Below the pieces are notes generated by a model. The model had not been told where the DNA came from, searched no databases, and saw only the letters and a list, made by a program, of their open reading frames with translations. From NCBI GenBank assembly GCA_945881905.1, contig CAMCVV010000002.1, positions 1 to 64,000 on the forward strand: a stretch of DNA of 64,000 bases. Reading direction: 5' to 3'. Of the stretch, positions 9,707-18,982 are shown piece after piece. The translations under genes were made by a program, and so were the position numbers. Every line of letters begins with the position of its first letter. Position 1 is the first letter of the stretch. This DNA is from Paenibacillus alvei. GTDB taxonomy: Bacteria > Bacillota > Bacilli > Paenibacillales > NBRC-103111.

Positions 9707-10120
9707 CTAGCGAACTCTGGATGAATGATGATCTTCATCTTGGGATTTCTTCGTAGTTGCATCAAAATGTACATCGTGAATTTGGACATTGACTTCTTTC
9801 ACGACTATTCCAGTCATCGTCTCGATCGCTATCTTAACACTACGTTGAATCTGATGAGCAACATCTGGTATCCGCGCGCCGTACTCAATAATGATCGACA
9901 CTTCGATCGTCGCTTCTTTTTGTCCGACTTCTACTTTTACACCTTTAGATAAATTCTTTCGACCTAAAAGCTCAGCAATTCCTCCGACAAAACCTCCGCT
10001 CATTCCAGCAACACCTTGTACTTCAACAGTAGCCAATCCTGTAATGATTTCGATCACTTCTGGTGCAATTTGTATGGTTCCTAAATCAGTTCTTACATAA
10101 TCTGGATCGATGGTAGGCAT
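9707..10120 (-). CDS. Asp23/Gls24 envelope-stress protein
   Basis: 137 aa, the full Asp23 fold: TDLGTIQIAPEVIEIITGLA, then EVQGVAGMSGGFVGGIAELL and VNVQIHDVHF near the end. I chose ATG at 10120 (GGAGG 8 bases upstream) over the in-frame GTG at 10129. It is a cytoplasmic protein linked to cell-envelope stress, membrane-anchored through AmaP. It is the first gene of the asp23-amaP-DUF2273 module and follows accC by 74 bp. Confidence 0.92.
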   Translation of the reverse strand: MPTIDPDYVRTDLGTIQIAPEVIEIITGLATVEVQGVAGMSGGFVGGIAELLGRKNLSKGVKVEVGQKEATIEVSIIIEYGARIPDVAHQIQRSVKIAIETMTGIVVKEVNVQIHDVHFDATTKKSQDEDHHSSRVR

Positions 10121-10203
10121 CAATAGCACCTCCTCATGTTGTACTGGTAATCAATATACCATTATCCTGTCATTATCTCAAATGAATATTGATGAGAAGA
10201 AGC

Positions 10204-11547
10204 CTATAGCATAGACTCTTCTAAAAATTTAATATCATGATGACCCGCTACAAATACAGGATGGGTAAGCAGTTTTTTGTGAAAGGAAATTGTTGTTTTC
10301 ACACCTTCAATGGAATACTCATCAAGCGCTCTTTGCATTCTAGCTATCGCTTCTGAACGAGTTGGCGCCCAGACGATTAATTTTGCAATCATTGAATCAT
10401 AATAAGGAGGTATGAAATAACCCGAATACACAGCGCTATCGACTCTTACACCAAATCCGCCTGGAGGTAAATAAAAGCCGATTTGACCTGCCGAAGGCAT
10501 GAAATTCTTCTCTGGATCCTCTGCATTAATTCGACATTCGATCGACCATCCTTGAATGCGGATGTCGGATTGCGAAAAAGAAAGAGGATGGCCTTCAGCG
10601 ACATGGATCATTTCTTTGATTAAATCAATGCCTGTCACCATCTCAGTAACGGGATGTTCAACTTGTATGCGCGTATTCATTTCCATAAAGTAAAATTCAT
10701 TGTCTTGTCCAAGCAAGAATTCGAGAGTTCCCGCTCCACAATAATTGACGGATTTTGCTGCCCGGATCGCAGCCTCGCCCATTGCATTACGTACTTCAGG
10801 TGTCAAGATTGTACAAGGCGCTTCTTCAATTAGTTTTTGTCTGCGACGTTGAATCGAACAATCGCGTTCACCTAAATGAACCACATTGCCATGTTTATCT
10901 GCCATGATTTGAATTTCTACATGCTTCATACCAGTCAAATATTTCTCGAGATATACACCAGCATTACCAAAAGCGTTCTTAGCTTCTTGTTGCGCTTGCG
11001 TGAATTGGGTGACAAGCATTTCTTCACTATCGGCAATCCGAATGCCTTTGCCTCCGCCACCTGCAGTAGCTTTGATAATAATTGGGTATCCAATCTGACT
11101 TGCGATCTGGATAGCATCTTCAATCTGATCCACGATTCCTTCTGATCCAGGGATAACAGGAACATTCGCTTCTTTCATCGTTATCTTCGCTACGGATTTA
11201 TCACCCATCCGTTGGATGGCTTGGTATGAAGGGCCAATGAAAGTAATGTTGCATTTTTCGCAGATTTCAGCAAAGTCTGCATTCTCTGATAAAAAACCAT
11301 AGCCTGGATGAATGGCATCTGCTTCAGTTAACGTTGCCACTGTCATGATGTGGGCAAAATGTAGATAACTATCTTTAGATGCAGTAGGTCCAATACAATA
11401 AGCTTCATCTGCCATTCTTACATGCATTGCTGTTCGATCCGCTTCCGAATATACAGCAACCGTATATATACCAAGTTCTTTGCATGCTCTGATGATGCGT
11501 ACGGCAATTTCTCCGCGATTAGCAATAAGTATTTTGTTGAATTTCAT
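10204..11547 (-). CDS. accC: Acetyl-CoA carboxylase biotin carboxylase subunit
   Basis: ATP-grasp enzyme that carboxylates biotin on AccB in the first step of fatty acid synthesis; 447 aa. Begins [20 protein letters not shown]. The glycine-rich ATP loop [11 protein letters not shown] and the active-site signature [18 protein letters not shown] are intact. GGAGG lies before the ATG. accB and accC are adjacent (22-bp gap), the standard pair. Confidence 0.98.
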   Translation of the reverse strand: MKFNKILIANRGEIAVRIIRACKELGIYTVAVYSEADRTAMHVRMADEAYCIGPTASKDSYLHFAHIMTVATLTEADAIHPGYGFLSENADFAEICEKCNITFIGPSYQAIQRMGDKSVAKITMKEANVPVIPGSEGIVDQIEDAIQIASQIGYPIIIKATAGGGGKGIRIADSEEMLVTQFTQAQQEAKNAFGNAGVYLEKYLTGMKHVEIQIMADKHGNVVHLGERDCSIQRRRQKLIEEAPCTILTPEVRNAMGEAAIRAAKSVNYCGAGTLEFLLGQDNEFYFMEMNTRIQVEHPVTEMVTGIDLIKEMIHVAEGHPLSFSQSDIRIQGWSIECRINAEDPEKNFMPSAGQIGFYLPPGGFGVRVDSAVYSGYFIPPYYDSMIAKLIVWAPTRSEAIARMQRALDEYSIEGVKTTISFHKKLLTHPVFVAGHHDIKFLEESML

Positions 11548-11569
11548 ATTCTGTCCTCCTAAGCAACAA

Positions 11570-12058
11570 CTAATCCGGTCTCACAAGAAATAACGGTTGG
11601 CCATATTCGACAAGTTGACCATTCTCAACTAAAATTTCTGTAATAACACCTTTAATCTCTGCTTCGATATCATTCATTAATTTCATTGCTTCGACGATAC
11701 ATACAACAGTTTTCTCAGTAACTTTTGAACCAATTGTCACAAATGAAGCATCACCTGGAGATGAAGCTGTGTAAAATGTTCCAACCATGGGTGAGACAAT
11801 CTTATGTAATGCATTGTTTTCAATTTGTATTTTATTTGCTTCTGTTTGGGAAATAACATGCACTGCTTCGTGTTGGTTGACACCGATCGATGGTGATTGA
11901 ACAAGCGGCTGTTGAACATATGGCGTTAGATTCATCGTCTCCGGAGGATTGGGTTTGCGAATCAATAGGCGATACCCTTCATTTTGAATTTCTAATTCTT
12001 GCAGTGTTGATTGATCAACCATCTTGATTAACTCTCTAATTTCACTTAATTTATACAT
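11570..12058 (-). CDS. accB: Biotin carboxyl carrier protein of acetyl-CoA carboxylase
   Basis: 162 aa. An N-terminal region ([20 protein letters not shown]) and a Pro/Gln-rich linker lead to the biotinyl domain with the attachment motif [15 protein letters not shown] (the Lys of AMKL is biotinylated). I chose ATG at 12058, which has AAGGAG 8 bases upstream; the next in-frame ATG at 12067 does not. It is separated from spoIIIAH by a probable terminator, so acc transcription likely begins in the intervening gap. Confidence 0.96.
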   Translation of the reverse strand: MYKLSEIRELIKMVDQSTLQELEIQNEGYRLLIRKPNPPETMNLTPYVQQPLVQSPSIGVNQHEAVHVISQTEANKIQIENNALHKIVSPMVGTFYTASSPGDASFVTIGSKVTEKTVVCIVEAMKLMNDIEAEIKGVITEILVENGQLVEYGQPLFLVRPD

Positions 12059-12145
12059 CCAAGTCACTCCTTAACAGTTTGATAACTATTTTCAAAGATA
12101 AAGCTAGCTAACGTATGTATTATACCCATAAACGTATCAATTGGA

Positions 12146-12170
12146 AAGAGTCCAGTTTATCCGGACTCTT
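12146..12170 (-). terminator. Hairpin between spoIIIAH and accB
   Basis: Perfect 8-bp stem (12146-12153 with 12163-12170) and a 9-base loop just after spoIIIAH. The T-tract on the minus strand is short (TTT), so termination may be partial. Its position at the end of the spoIIIA genes supports a terminator role. Confidence 0.5.
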
Positions 12171-12193
12171 CTTCACACTTTTTTCAAAGCATC

Positions 12194-12799
12194 TTAAGGG
12201 CTCATGTAATGCAATTGGATGTGTTCTGGGTTTACTTGAAGTTGTTCCATCATAAGATCTACAATGCTGACTCCTTGACTTTTCTCTAGCTTCTTCGCTT
12301 GAACAATCACTTTCCAATCATCACCTTCTTGCAAAATAACCGCTTGCGGAAAGTCTCGAAGTAGTGTTTCTTCAACATGATCAATTTTCTCTTGAAGATC
12401 TGAAATCGTTTCTAATTGGTTCGTCGCGGTGACGACCGATTCTGGATTTTGTTTATGATCTGTAATCGTGTTCAGTAAGTGCTCTGTTTGTTTCTTCAAC
12501 TCCTCATGTCTTTTCATTTGTATAGAAAGGAAATAATCGTTCGCTGATGTTTGTTGCGTATGCATCTGTTGTAAGATACGTTCATCCGCAGTAGAAGTCT
12601 GATCATCTTGTAGCTCGAATTGAGGGTCATGAACTGAAGACTCGATGTCTACCTTTACCTCTGAAATCAAGTCTGGATTCCCTTGTAAAGCTGTAAAATC
12701 AAAGCTTTTTATGTCCTCGGTTAATAAGTAATAGGCGGATAAAACGACCATCAAGCCTAGCATAGAAACTAACCAAATGGTTTGTCGTTTTGAATTCAA
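12194..12799 (-). CDS. spoIIIAH: Stage III sporulation protein AH
   Basis: Mother-cell membrane component of the SpoIIIA-SpoIIQ feeding-tube channel across the engulfed forespore septum; its C-terminal domain binds SpoIIQ. The start is TTG at 12799: GGAGG lies 8 bases upstream and the resulting N-terminus, NSKRQTIWLVSMLGLMVVL, matches the family. An in-frame ATG at 12826 would add residues not seen in relatives. One transmembrane helix (about residues 7-26), an acidic linker, a coiled segment, and a YscJ/FliF-like C-terminal domain give 201 aa. Last gene of the spoIIIA operon. Confidence 0.93.
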   Translation of the reverse strand: MNSKRQTIWLVSMLGLMVVLSAYYLLTEDIKSFDFTALQGNPDLISEVKVDIESSVHDPQFELQDDQTSTADERILQQMHTQQTSANDYFLSIQMKRHEELKKQTEHLLNTITDHKQNPESVVTATNQLETISDLQEKIDHVEETLLRDFPQAVILQEGDDWKVIVQAKKLEKSQGVSIVDLMMEQLQVNPEHIQLHYMSP

Positions 12800-12843
12800 A
12801 GTGATGTCCTCCTTCATGTCAAGCACAATGTGTTTCGAACTGT

Positions 12844-13482
12844 TTACCCTTGCTTTCTTGGTATTACAGAAATGCGATGAGGTGCTACATCTAAGCCTCT
12901 TTCAACTGCTTCTATAATCATTTTTTTGACAACTAAATTTTCGGCTCCGTTTGCTACAATAATTACTCCTCTAATCTTAGGCTGAATTTGCTTCAACACT
13001 AAAGGCTGCTCATTCCCCGAAACTTGGTATAAGACGACTTCGCCATTATGAGTAACTTCTGAAATTTGCCGAGAAGCTTGCTTGGTGTCTCGTTCTGTTG
13101 TCGTTCTTTGTGTGTTTTGAAAATTCTTATCCACGACCACTTCTTCCGTCGATTCAATCGTTACCATCACTTCAACTTCACCTACACCTACCATTTTTTG
13201 TAAAATGAAAACAAGTTCCTGTTGATATGCTTCTTCGTAGGCTTGAAATGGGTGCTTGTCTTCTGATCCTCCTTTGTTCTGTAATACTGGCGTAGACATC
13301 GGTTGAAATTCAGATGTAGTGTCTGTCAGTATCTGAGCATCTTTGACTGTGATGAACGAATTGAATAGCATCAATGCAACACTTAACAAAATGATGAGAA
13401 AGAGCCAAATAAACGTAGTAGATTTCCGAGTACTCCCTGCAGATGAGCCGAGTTTGTTCTCTATCCAGTGCAACCATTTGTT
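12844..13482 (-). CDS. spoIIIAG: Stage III sporulation protein AG
   Basis: Ring-forming component of the SpoIIIA channel, related to secretin and YscJ ring-building motifs. An N-terminal transmembrane helix (FIWLFLIILLSVALMLF) is followed by an extracytoplasmic domain with VEVMVTIESTEEVVVDKN, and the end reads GLDVAPHRISVIPR. The start is ambiguous: TTG at 13482 has GAGGTGA upstream and fits best; GTG at 13503 overlaps the spoIIIAF stop. Confidence 0.93.
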   Translation of the reverse strand, partial: NKWLHWIENKLGSSAGSTRKSTTFIWLFLIILLSVALMLFNSFITVKDAQILTDTTSEFQPMSTPVLQNKGGSEDKHPFQAYEEAYQQELVFILQKMVGVGEVEVMVTIESTEEVVVDKNFQNTQRTTTERDTKQASRQISEVTHNGEVVLYQVSGNEQPLVLKQIQPKIRGVIIVANGAENLVVKKMIIEAVERGLDVAPHRISVIPRKQG

Positions 13483-13499
13483 CAAATGCTCACCTCGTT

Positions 13500-14279
13500 T
13501 CACTTTTCACTTTCTTGGAAATGAAAATAAATGTGTGCAGGGTTAAGTTGCCAATCGCGGGAAATGATCAGTGATAGCTTCTGATATTCAATCTGTAGTT
13601 GTTCTGAAGTGACCAACGGATGCTGATCGAGTTCATGAAGTTGAACCTCTGGTTGTCTGGTATGCGTAGTGTTGAATGAATGTGTAGATGCCGCGTCATA
13701 TAGGGGTTCGATCGTTGTGGATATCTCGATAATCTGAGGTAGATCGATATCTTTGGGTAGATTAATCGATTTCACCATGTAACCAACTTTATCATCGTTA
13801 TGCCTTGGGTTGTCTGCTGTCTGGTGATCGATGTGTTGAAGTGTCACATGAATGCCTGTAAGCGTCGGTACATCCGTCTGGTAATCTAGTTTCACTTCGA
13901 CATGTGCAACCTTATAATTCGTCTGGGGCTGTAGTTCATCTGTGATTTGCTGAACGAGTTGTTGTTCAACGTGTTCAATTGCCGTTGTTCGGTGGTTAGA
14001 TTTCAAACGATCTCCTTCTTGTAAAATCGCATCTAATTCAAGTTTGTTATTCGTACGCATGTTGCTTTGTTTCGATTCTATGGTTTGAAGCCATAGATCT
14101 GTATCCCAATCACGTTGAAAGAACATCAGAATCGGCGAAAGAATCATTAACAAAATGAACAAACTTACAATGGTTTTCACATATCTCTGCATCTGATTGT
14201 TAGGAAGCAAGAATTCAAAACATGTTGCTAACAAAATAATGATAATCAGAGAACGTATCCAGCTCCCTAGCCAATCCAC
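13500..14279 (-). CDS. spoIIIAF: Stage III sporulation protein AF
   Basis: Membrane component of the SpoIIIA complex with two N-terminal helices (about residues 8-24 and 36-54) and a soluble C-terminal domain. The VDWLGSWIRSLI start at GTG 14279 fits the family and has GAGG 8 bases upstream; GTG at 14288 is an alternative. 259 aa, somewhat longer than the Bacillus subtilis protein because of a hydrophilic region rich in His, Thr and Gln in its second half. Confidence 0.9.
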   Translation of the reverse strand: MDWLGSWIRSLIIIILLATCFEFLLPNNQMQRYVKTIVSLFILLMILSPILMFFQRDWDTDLWLQTIESKQSNMRTNNKLELDAILQEGDRLKSNHRTTAIEHVEQQLVQQITDELQPQTNYKVAHVEVKLDYQTDVPTLTGIHVTLQHIDHQTADNPRHNDDKVGYMVKSINLPKDIDLPQIIEISTTIEPLYDAASTHSFNTTHTRQPEVQLHELDQHPLVTSEQLQIEYQKLSLIISRDWQLNPAHIYFHFQESEK

Positions 14280-14307
14280 ATCATTCACCTCATGAGATTA
14301 TACGAAA

Positions 14308-15504
14308 TCACCGCAACATCACTGTCACATTACTCAACGCAATCATGATCGTGATCGCTAAAAAAAACATCAACCCGACAACTGCTAATGCTGCAAATAT
14401 AAAAATCAAGCTTTTTCCAATTGTTTGCAGACAAGACGTGATTGGATGATCGCCCAATGGTTGGATGACTGCTGCAGCTAAATAATACATCAAAGCAATC
14501 GCTATGATTTTGCAAGCTGGAAATATACAGAGCATCCCGATAATCACAACTCCAGATAAACCTACTGCGTGTTTGACTAGTAACGAGGCACCGATCACTG
14601 TCTCCGCAGCATCTGAGAACAATCTGCCTACTACAGGTATGAAATTTCCCGTTATATACTTTGCTGTGCGAATCATTACACCATCTTGAATCGCACCCGT
14701 TGCAGATTGAACAGAAATTACACCTAGAAATATCGTAGCGAACGCTGCAAGAATAAGTAAGCCCATGTTACGTAAGAAATTAGCTAGTGCAGTCAATTTG
14801 TATGTTACGCTCATTGTTGTGACCACATGCAGAACAGTCGAGAAAAGCAATAATGGAAAAACAACAAATGAAATGAGGGCGCCACCTGAATGAATCATAA
14901 AAATCATCAACGGATGAATAATCGCTACAGTCGTAACATGACCCATAGAAGCCATCAATGAGAGTAACATAGGTATCAAAGCCATCATAAATGAAATCAT
15001 CTTAGAAATGGCTGATTGGGCCACATCGAGAGCAAGGCGAAAACTGTTTAAAGCAATGATCATAAGCACCATGTAGGTCATGGTGTTACCCAATTTGCTG
15101 ACTGTGTTTTTTTCGAATGAATGTTGAATCGTCTCGAGTAACATACTACATAAGGTTAACAAAACTAACGTGGCAAGTAGCTTACTATTCGCCCACACTT
15201 CATGAAAAAAATAACGTAACAAAGCCATACACACTTGAGATATTTGAAAGCTTGCAATCCCTTGAAGTAAATCTTTATAAGTTGGTGAGTTATTTTCCGG
15301 GAAATACCCACCATATTGTTTCAACAATGTCGACCAATATTGTTCCACATCATCCGTATGTATGTGTGTAACTTGTTCATCCATCATGGAGGATGCAGGT
15401 GAATTCGCGTGAGTTGCTTGCACCCATTGCAACGCTATCATCACAGACAGAACAATGACAAGTTCCCTTAGTATCCATCGTGGATCATATATGTTCGACA
15501 TCAT
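14308..15504 (-). CDS. spoIIIAE: Stage III sporulation protein AE
   Basis: Large polytopic membrane protein of the SpoIIIA channel, 398 aa. A cleavable-looking N-terminal hydrophobic segment (residues 12-30) is followed by a hydrophilic stretch and about eight helices. Conserved interior stretches include ISVQSATGAIQDGVMIRTAKY and FIPVVGRLFSDAAETV. GGAG lies about 8 bases before the ATG pair. Between spoIIIAF and spoIIIAD in the expected order. Confidence 0.95.
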   Translation of the reverse strand: MMSNIYDPRWILRELVIVLSVMIALQWVQATHANSPASSMMDEQVTHIHTDDVEQYWSTLLKQYGGYFPENNSPTYKDLLQGIASFQISQVCMALLRYFFHEVWANSKLLATLVLLTLCSMLLETIQHSFEKNTVSKLGNTMTYMVLMIIALNSFRLALDVAQSAISKMISFMMALIPMLLSLMASMGHVTTVAIIHPLMIFMIHSGGALISFVVFPLLLFSTVLHVVTTMSVTYKLTALANFLRNMGLLILAAFATIFLGVISVQSATGAIQDGVMIRTAKYITGNFIPVVGRLFSDAAETVIGASLLVKHAVGLSGVVIIGMLCIFPACKIIAIALMYYLAAAVIQPLGDHPITSCLQTIGKSLIFIFAALAVVGLMFFLAITIMIALSNVTVMLR

Positions 15505-15516
15505 GTAGAAAGCTCC

Positions 15517-15906
15517 TTAAGCGGGTAGCAACGTCACTACGGTTTCTACAATCACAGAGATGATCGGAATGGCCATCGCTATAATCATGATTTTTCCGGA
15601 TAATTCAATTTTGGCTGCAATCGATTCTTGTCCTGCATCTCGCACAATTTGCGCACCAAATTCAGCAATATATGCAATTCCTATGATTTTGAGAATAGTT
15701 TTTAAGAACATTTGGTTGATTCCTGACTTTGAAGCGAGAGCCTCCAATGAATGAATGACAGAAGAAATCTTGCCAATCAAGAACAAAAAAATCATGATAC
15801 TTGTGAAGGTCGTCAATAAAAAAGCGAATAATGGTTTTTGCTCTTTCACAAGGATCGCTAAGATAGTTACAAATAAACCTATACCTACAATTTGTAAAAT
15901 ATCCAT
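15517..15906 (-). CDS. spoIIIAD: Stage III sporulation protein AD
   Basis: 129-aa membrane protein with about four helices, ending with the conserved KIMIIAMAIPIISVIVETV. SpoIIIAD resembles SpoIIIAC and both are thought to form small membrane subunits of the channel. Spacing to neighbours is only 9-12 bp, consistent with one operon. Confidence 0.95.
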   Translation of the reverse strand: MDILQIVGIGLFVTILAILVKEQKPLFAFLLTTFTSIMIFLFLIGKISSVIHSLEALASKSGINQMFLKTILKIIGIAYIAEFGAQIVRDAGQESIAAKIELSGKIMIIAMAIPIISVIVETVVTLLPA

Positions 15907-15915
15907 GTAGACCGC

Positions 15916-16119
15916 CTATTGGAACAAAAATATGGATTTGATTTCTCGAAACAAGTGATCTAGCATTCTTACCACCATAAAAAGCACAACAACAAACCCA
16001 ATTAACGTCACCCAATGTGCAATATCTTCTTTGCCGATCTGCTTCAAAACGGTATGAATCATGGCAATAATGATGCCAATTCCTGCAATTTGGAATATCG
16101 CATTCACATCTATATTCAT
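15916..16119 (-). CDS. spoIIIAC: Stage III sporulation protein AC
   Basis: 67-aa protein with two transmembrane helices: NIDVNAIFQIAGIGIIIAMI and WVTLIGFVVVLFMVVRML. I chose ATG at 16119 because GAGGTG lies just upstream and family members start here; a longer frame to 16188 overlaps spoIIIAB and is not supported. Confidence 0.94.
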   Translation of the reverse strand: MNIDVNAIFQIAGIGIIIAMIHTVLKQIGKEDIAHWVTLIGFVVVLFMVVRMLDHLFREIKSIFLFQ

Positions 16120-16133
16120 TCGTGGCACCTCTT

Positions 16134-16658
16134 TTAGTACATCAAAATAACGATGAGTGCTCCCATTAATAACCCCAGACTCCGCCACATCGACTCGTAT
16201 TTCTGCTGTTCTTGCCTTGCTTCTGATTCTTCAGCTTGTAATTGACTTATGGCTAGGCGTAAGTGCTTCACTTGATCTTGATAATCCGATACACCTAAGA
16301 CATGCCCTAATTGAACAGCAATTTCAAATTCTGATTTTTTTAATGCTGCATGTTGCCAACAAGCCTGTAAGCTTTGTTTCCATATCTCGCAAAGCGGAGT
16401 CCCTTGATGATTCTGTAATCGAGAAGACATCACTTGAAACATTTCTGCGAAAGGTTCAGATACCTGTGCACTTACGTGCAAAAATGCTTCTTGTAAAGGT
16501 GTTTGTGCATACACAATTTCTGTTTCTATTCTTTGCAATGCCACGATGAATTGCCGAATATGCTGAGGTCTTTTAGCGAAATAAGAGGCTTTTACATATC
16601 CGAACATGGTGCACGCAAATAGGATTCCCATGATGCCCACGCTTTTGAGCATTCGCAT
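16134..16658 (-). CDS. spoIIIAB: Stage III sporulation protein AB
   Basis: 174 aa. An N-terminal hydrophobic helix, a long helical middle, and a C-terminal helix (SLGLLMGALIVILMY). It is related to GspF-type secretion platform proteins and is thought to work with the SpoIIIAA ATPase. The ATG follows the spoIIIAA TGA with no gap, so translation is coupled. Confidence 0.94.
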   Translation of the reverse strand: MRMLKSVGIMGILFACTMFGYVKASYFAKRPQHIRQFIVALQRIETEIVYAQTPLQEAFLHVSAQVSEPFAEMFQVMSSRLQNHQGTPLCEIWKQSLQACWQHAALKKSEFEIAVQLGHVLGVSDYQDQVKHLRLAISQLQAEESEARQEQQKYESMWRSLGLLMGALIVILMY

Positions 16659-17666
16659 TCAACCTCTCTTCAATCGATCACCTTGTTTGAATTCGACACT
16701 TCTCCCATCTGCATGAAATATGCTGTATTGGGCTTGGCCATTTGCATGTCGATGAATAACAACATACCTTTGAAAAGTACACGATGCGATCAATTCAAGC
16801 AAAATGGGTCTTCGCCGAATATCGTCAAGATGCGCTCCATGCGCACTGGCAATGACTGAAATCCCTGCAAATCGAGCTTCTTGAATCGCTTGGACATCTT
16901 CCTTTCTCCCGATTTCGTCTACAATAAGTACTTCGGGTGACATGGAGCGAATCATCATCATCATCCCAACTGCTTTGGGACATGCATCCATCACATCAGT
17001 TCTCGGACCTAGGTCGAAGCTAGGATTGCCTTTCACACAAGCTGCAATTTCTGAACGTTCATCGACGATGCCTACCTTGAAGCTTTTCCGAGGGAATCCC
17101 CCTGATAAGGGATGTGCGTCGCCATAACTCATCAAACGAGCTAAATCTCGTAAGAGCGTTGTTTTGCCTTGCTGAGGCAAGGAGATCACCAAGGTGTGAT
17201 GGATGCGGTCTCCTGCTTGATCATGATCAAGCAATTGCGTAAGTACGTGTTCACCTACGCCACGTATTTCTCTAGCAATCCGAATATTGAAAGAACCCAC
17301 ATCACGAACCAGCTTTACCTCTCCTCCATCAAGTAAAGTCCGTCCTGCGAAACCAATACGATGACCACCTGGAATTGTAATGAAACCCCGTTTTAATTCT
17401 TCTTCAAACGAATATAACGAATGGTTGGTCAACAATTCGAGTAAGCACTTGCACTCTTCTGGAGTAGGCTGATAAGCTAACTCAGGAGCTTTGACAACCT
17501 CTGCTTGCTGGTTCACGAAAAACACATGGTTACGCGAACATATTTCAAGAGGTCTCTGCTTGCGTATTCGGATTTCTTCAAGCCCTTCCTTTATTCCTTG
17601 AGGTAATGAATAGATGATTTGCTTTAAGTTAAGTGGAAGAATAGCTTGGACAGGTTCGAGTAGCAT
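16659..17666 (-). CDS. spoIIIAA: Stage III sporulation protein AA (ATPase)
   Basis: Secretion-type ATPase that powers or assembles the SpoIIIA channel, acting on the mother-cell side. 335 aa from ATG 17666, which has GGAGG 6 bases upstream; an upstream frame to 17777 runs over the promoter. Motifs: Walker A ISLPQQGKTTLLRD, Walker B VLIVDEIGRKEDVQAI, and ASAHGAHL. First gene of spoIIIAA-AH, behind a sigma-E-type promoter. Confidence 0.95.
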   Translation of the reverse strand: MLLEPVQAILPLNLKQIIYSLPQGIKEGLEEIRIRKQRPLEICSRNHVFFVNQQAEVVKAPELAYQPTPEECKCLLELLTNHSLYSFEEELKRGFITIPGGHRIGFAGRTLLDGGEVKLVRDVGSFNIRIAREIRGVGEHVLTQLLDHDQAGDRIHHTLVISLPQQGKTTLLRDLARLMSYGDAHPLSGGFPRKSFKVGIVDERSEIAACVKGNPSFDLGPRTDVMDACPKAVGMMMMIRSMSPEVLIVDEIGRKEDVQAIQEARFAGISVIASAHGAHLDDIRRRPILLELIASCTFQRYVVIHRHANGQAQYSIFHADGRSVEFKQGDRLKRG

Positions 17667-17697
17667 GGATGCCTCCGTTTGTGGGGTCTTGTACAAT

Positions 17698-17727
17698 AAT
17701 GTATGCGTGAACTTACCTCTTATGATT
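17698..17727 (-). promoter_or_regulatory. Sigma-E-type promoter for spoIIIA
   Basis: Reading the minus strand, TCATAA (17720-17725) is followed after 14 bases by CATACATT (17698-17705). The downstream element fully matches the sigma-E -10 consensus CATACAHT; the -35 resembles KMATATT less well. It lies about 30 bases before the spoIIIAA start codon and overlaps the end of yqhV. spoIIIA is a known mother-cell sigma-E operon in Bacillus. Confidence 0.7.
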
Positions 17728-17992
17728 ATTTTTTTAAAATACCGATAAATAGACAACTCATCCCGAGTAGCACCCATAACATTTTGCTGATCGATAATTT
17801 ATCTGCTACACCGATCAAACCAATGGTCGTCGTCGTTAATAATACGAATGGACCCACCAGAGCAAGGCTCGTATTGATCAACAGTGTTTTTTCGATGTGA
17901 TTATATCGCAACATCATCAAAGCAGCGATAATCTCTATGGATCCTGACATGAGCCTTACCGTGGAGATCCCTAGAACAATTTTGTTGAACAC
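17726..17992 (-). CDS. yqhV: YqhV family (DUF2619) membrane protein
   Basis: 88 aa with about three hydrophobic helices; core RLMSGSIEIIAALMMLRYNH and LALVGPFVLLTTTTIGLIG. In Bacillus subtilis yqhV also sits just before spoIIIAA, so both context and sequence agree. Function unknown. Its 3' end overlaps the spoIIIA promoter. Confidence 0.85.
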   Translation of the reverse strand: MFNKIVLGISTVRLMSGSIEIIAALMMLRYNHIEKTLLINTSLALVGPFVLLTTTTIGLIGVADKLSISKMLWVLLGMSCLFIGILKK

Positions 17993-18139
17993 GTACTGGC
18001 CTCCCTTCTATATCATTCTCGTGTATGTTCCTTTCTAGCTTATGCCTAACAGAGGGATTTTATCATATTGGGCACCATCATCTTGCTCATGCATATGATG
18101 ATTTAGGAGTCGAACATCCGATTACAGGGAGATGGAACT

Positions 18140-18982
18140 ATGCCAGGAACGCAGGAATGGGTCTGGAGCTCGAAATTAATCGATCCTTCAACACATCGAG
18201 AAAGCAAGCCAAGAATTCATGGAAAAACAATGGTCATTGATAAAGGCTTAGGATGGAATGGATTTGAAGATTTACTTGAAACTGCCGGTCCATATATTGA
18301 TTATGTGAAGATCGGCTTTGGCACAGCTGTGTTGTATCCTCTACCTCTCCTAAAACGAAAAATAGCGTTAGCTCGAGAATACGATGTCACCATCTTGCCC
18401 GGAGGGACATTCTTCGAAATAGCTCTGCATCAACAAGCGATTACTGAGTTTTTTGACATGATCTTGTTTCTTGGGTTTACAGGTATAGAGATTTCGGATG
18501 GTACCCTAGCATTGGATCGACGAAAACGTAACGAAATGATTCTACATGGTCTTGAAGAGGGACTTCATGTCTTGACAGAGTTTGGTAAGAAAAACAAAGA
18601 TATCCCTATGGATCATCATGAGTTCGCTGAAACATGTGATGCCGATCTGTATTATGGCGCAGAACTCGTAACGATTGAAGCAAGAGAGTCGGGATTAGGC
18701 ATCGGTGTATTCGATCAACACGGATTATGCCGAGATGACGAAGTGGAACATATGCTTGCTAGATTACCACCTCATCAACGCCATCAATTGCTATGGGAAG
18801 CACCTCTATTATCACAACAAGTTCAGCTCCTACACTTATTAGGTAACTGTGTCCATTTAGGTAACATTGCTGCCCAAGACGTGATTTCATTAGAAGCACT
18901 GCGAAGAGGTCTTCGATCAGATACTTTTGAATCATTTGCAATGAATGCTCATGAGCGAGAAAACCCATGCTCGTCGAAGTAA
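18140..18982 (+). CDS. comA: Phosphosulfolactate synthase
   Basis: TIM-barrel enzyme that adds sulfite to phosphoenolpyruvate to give (2R)-phospho-3-sulfolactate; 280 aa. Recognised from KPRIHGKTMVIDKGLGW, YVKIGFGTAVLYP, LPGGTFFE and GIEISDGTLAL. In archaea this starts coenzyme M synthesis; in sporulating Bacillus the orthologue (YitD) accompanies sulfolactate, a spore-core constituent. The phosphatase gene follows with a 16-bp overlap. Upstream, CACC (18073-18076) and CATATGATG (18092-18100) resemble a sigma-K promoter, but this is weak. The neighbourhood is spoIIIA and other sporulation genes. GGGAG lies before the ATG. Confidence 0.9.
   Translation: MPGTQEWVWSSKLIDPSTHRESKPRIHGKTMVIDKGLGWNGFEDLLETAGPYIDYVKIGFGTAVLYPLPLLKRKIALAREYDVTILPGGTFFEIALHQQAITEFFDMILFLGFTGIEISDGTLALDRRKRNEMILHGLEEGLHVLTEFGKKNKDIPMDHHEFAETCDADLYYGAELVTIEARESGLGIGVFDQHGLCRDDEVEHMLARLPPHQRHQLLWEAPLLSQQVQLLHLLGNCVHLGNIAAQDVISLEALRRGLRSDTFESFAMNAHERENPCSSK

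Noticed and set aside
16120-16188. N-terminal extension of spoIIIAC
   Set aside because: It overlaps spoIIIAB and lies upstream of the GAGGTG ribosome site that serves ATG 16119.
17667-17777. N-terminal extension of spoIIIAA
   Set aside because: It covers the sigma-E-type promoter and overlaps yqhV; GGAGG serves ATG 17666.
18025-18240. Plus-strand reading frame upstream of comA
   Set aside because: It overlaps comA in another frame and shows no family features.
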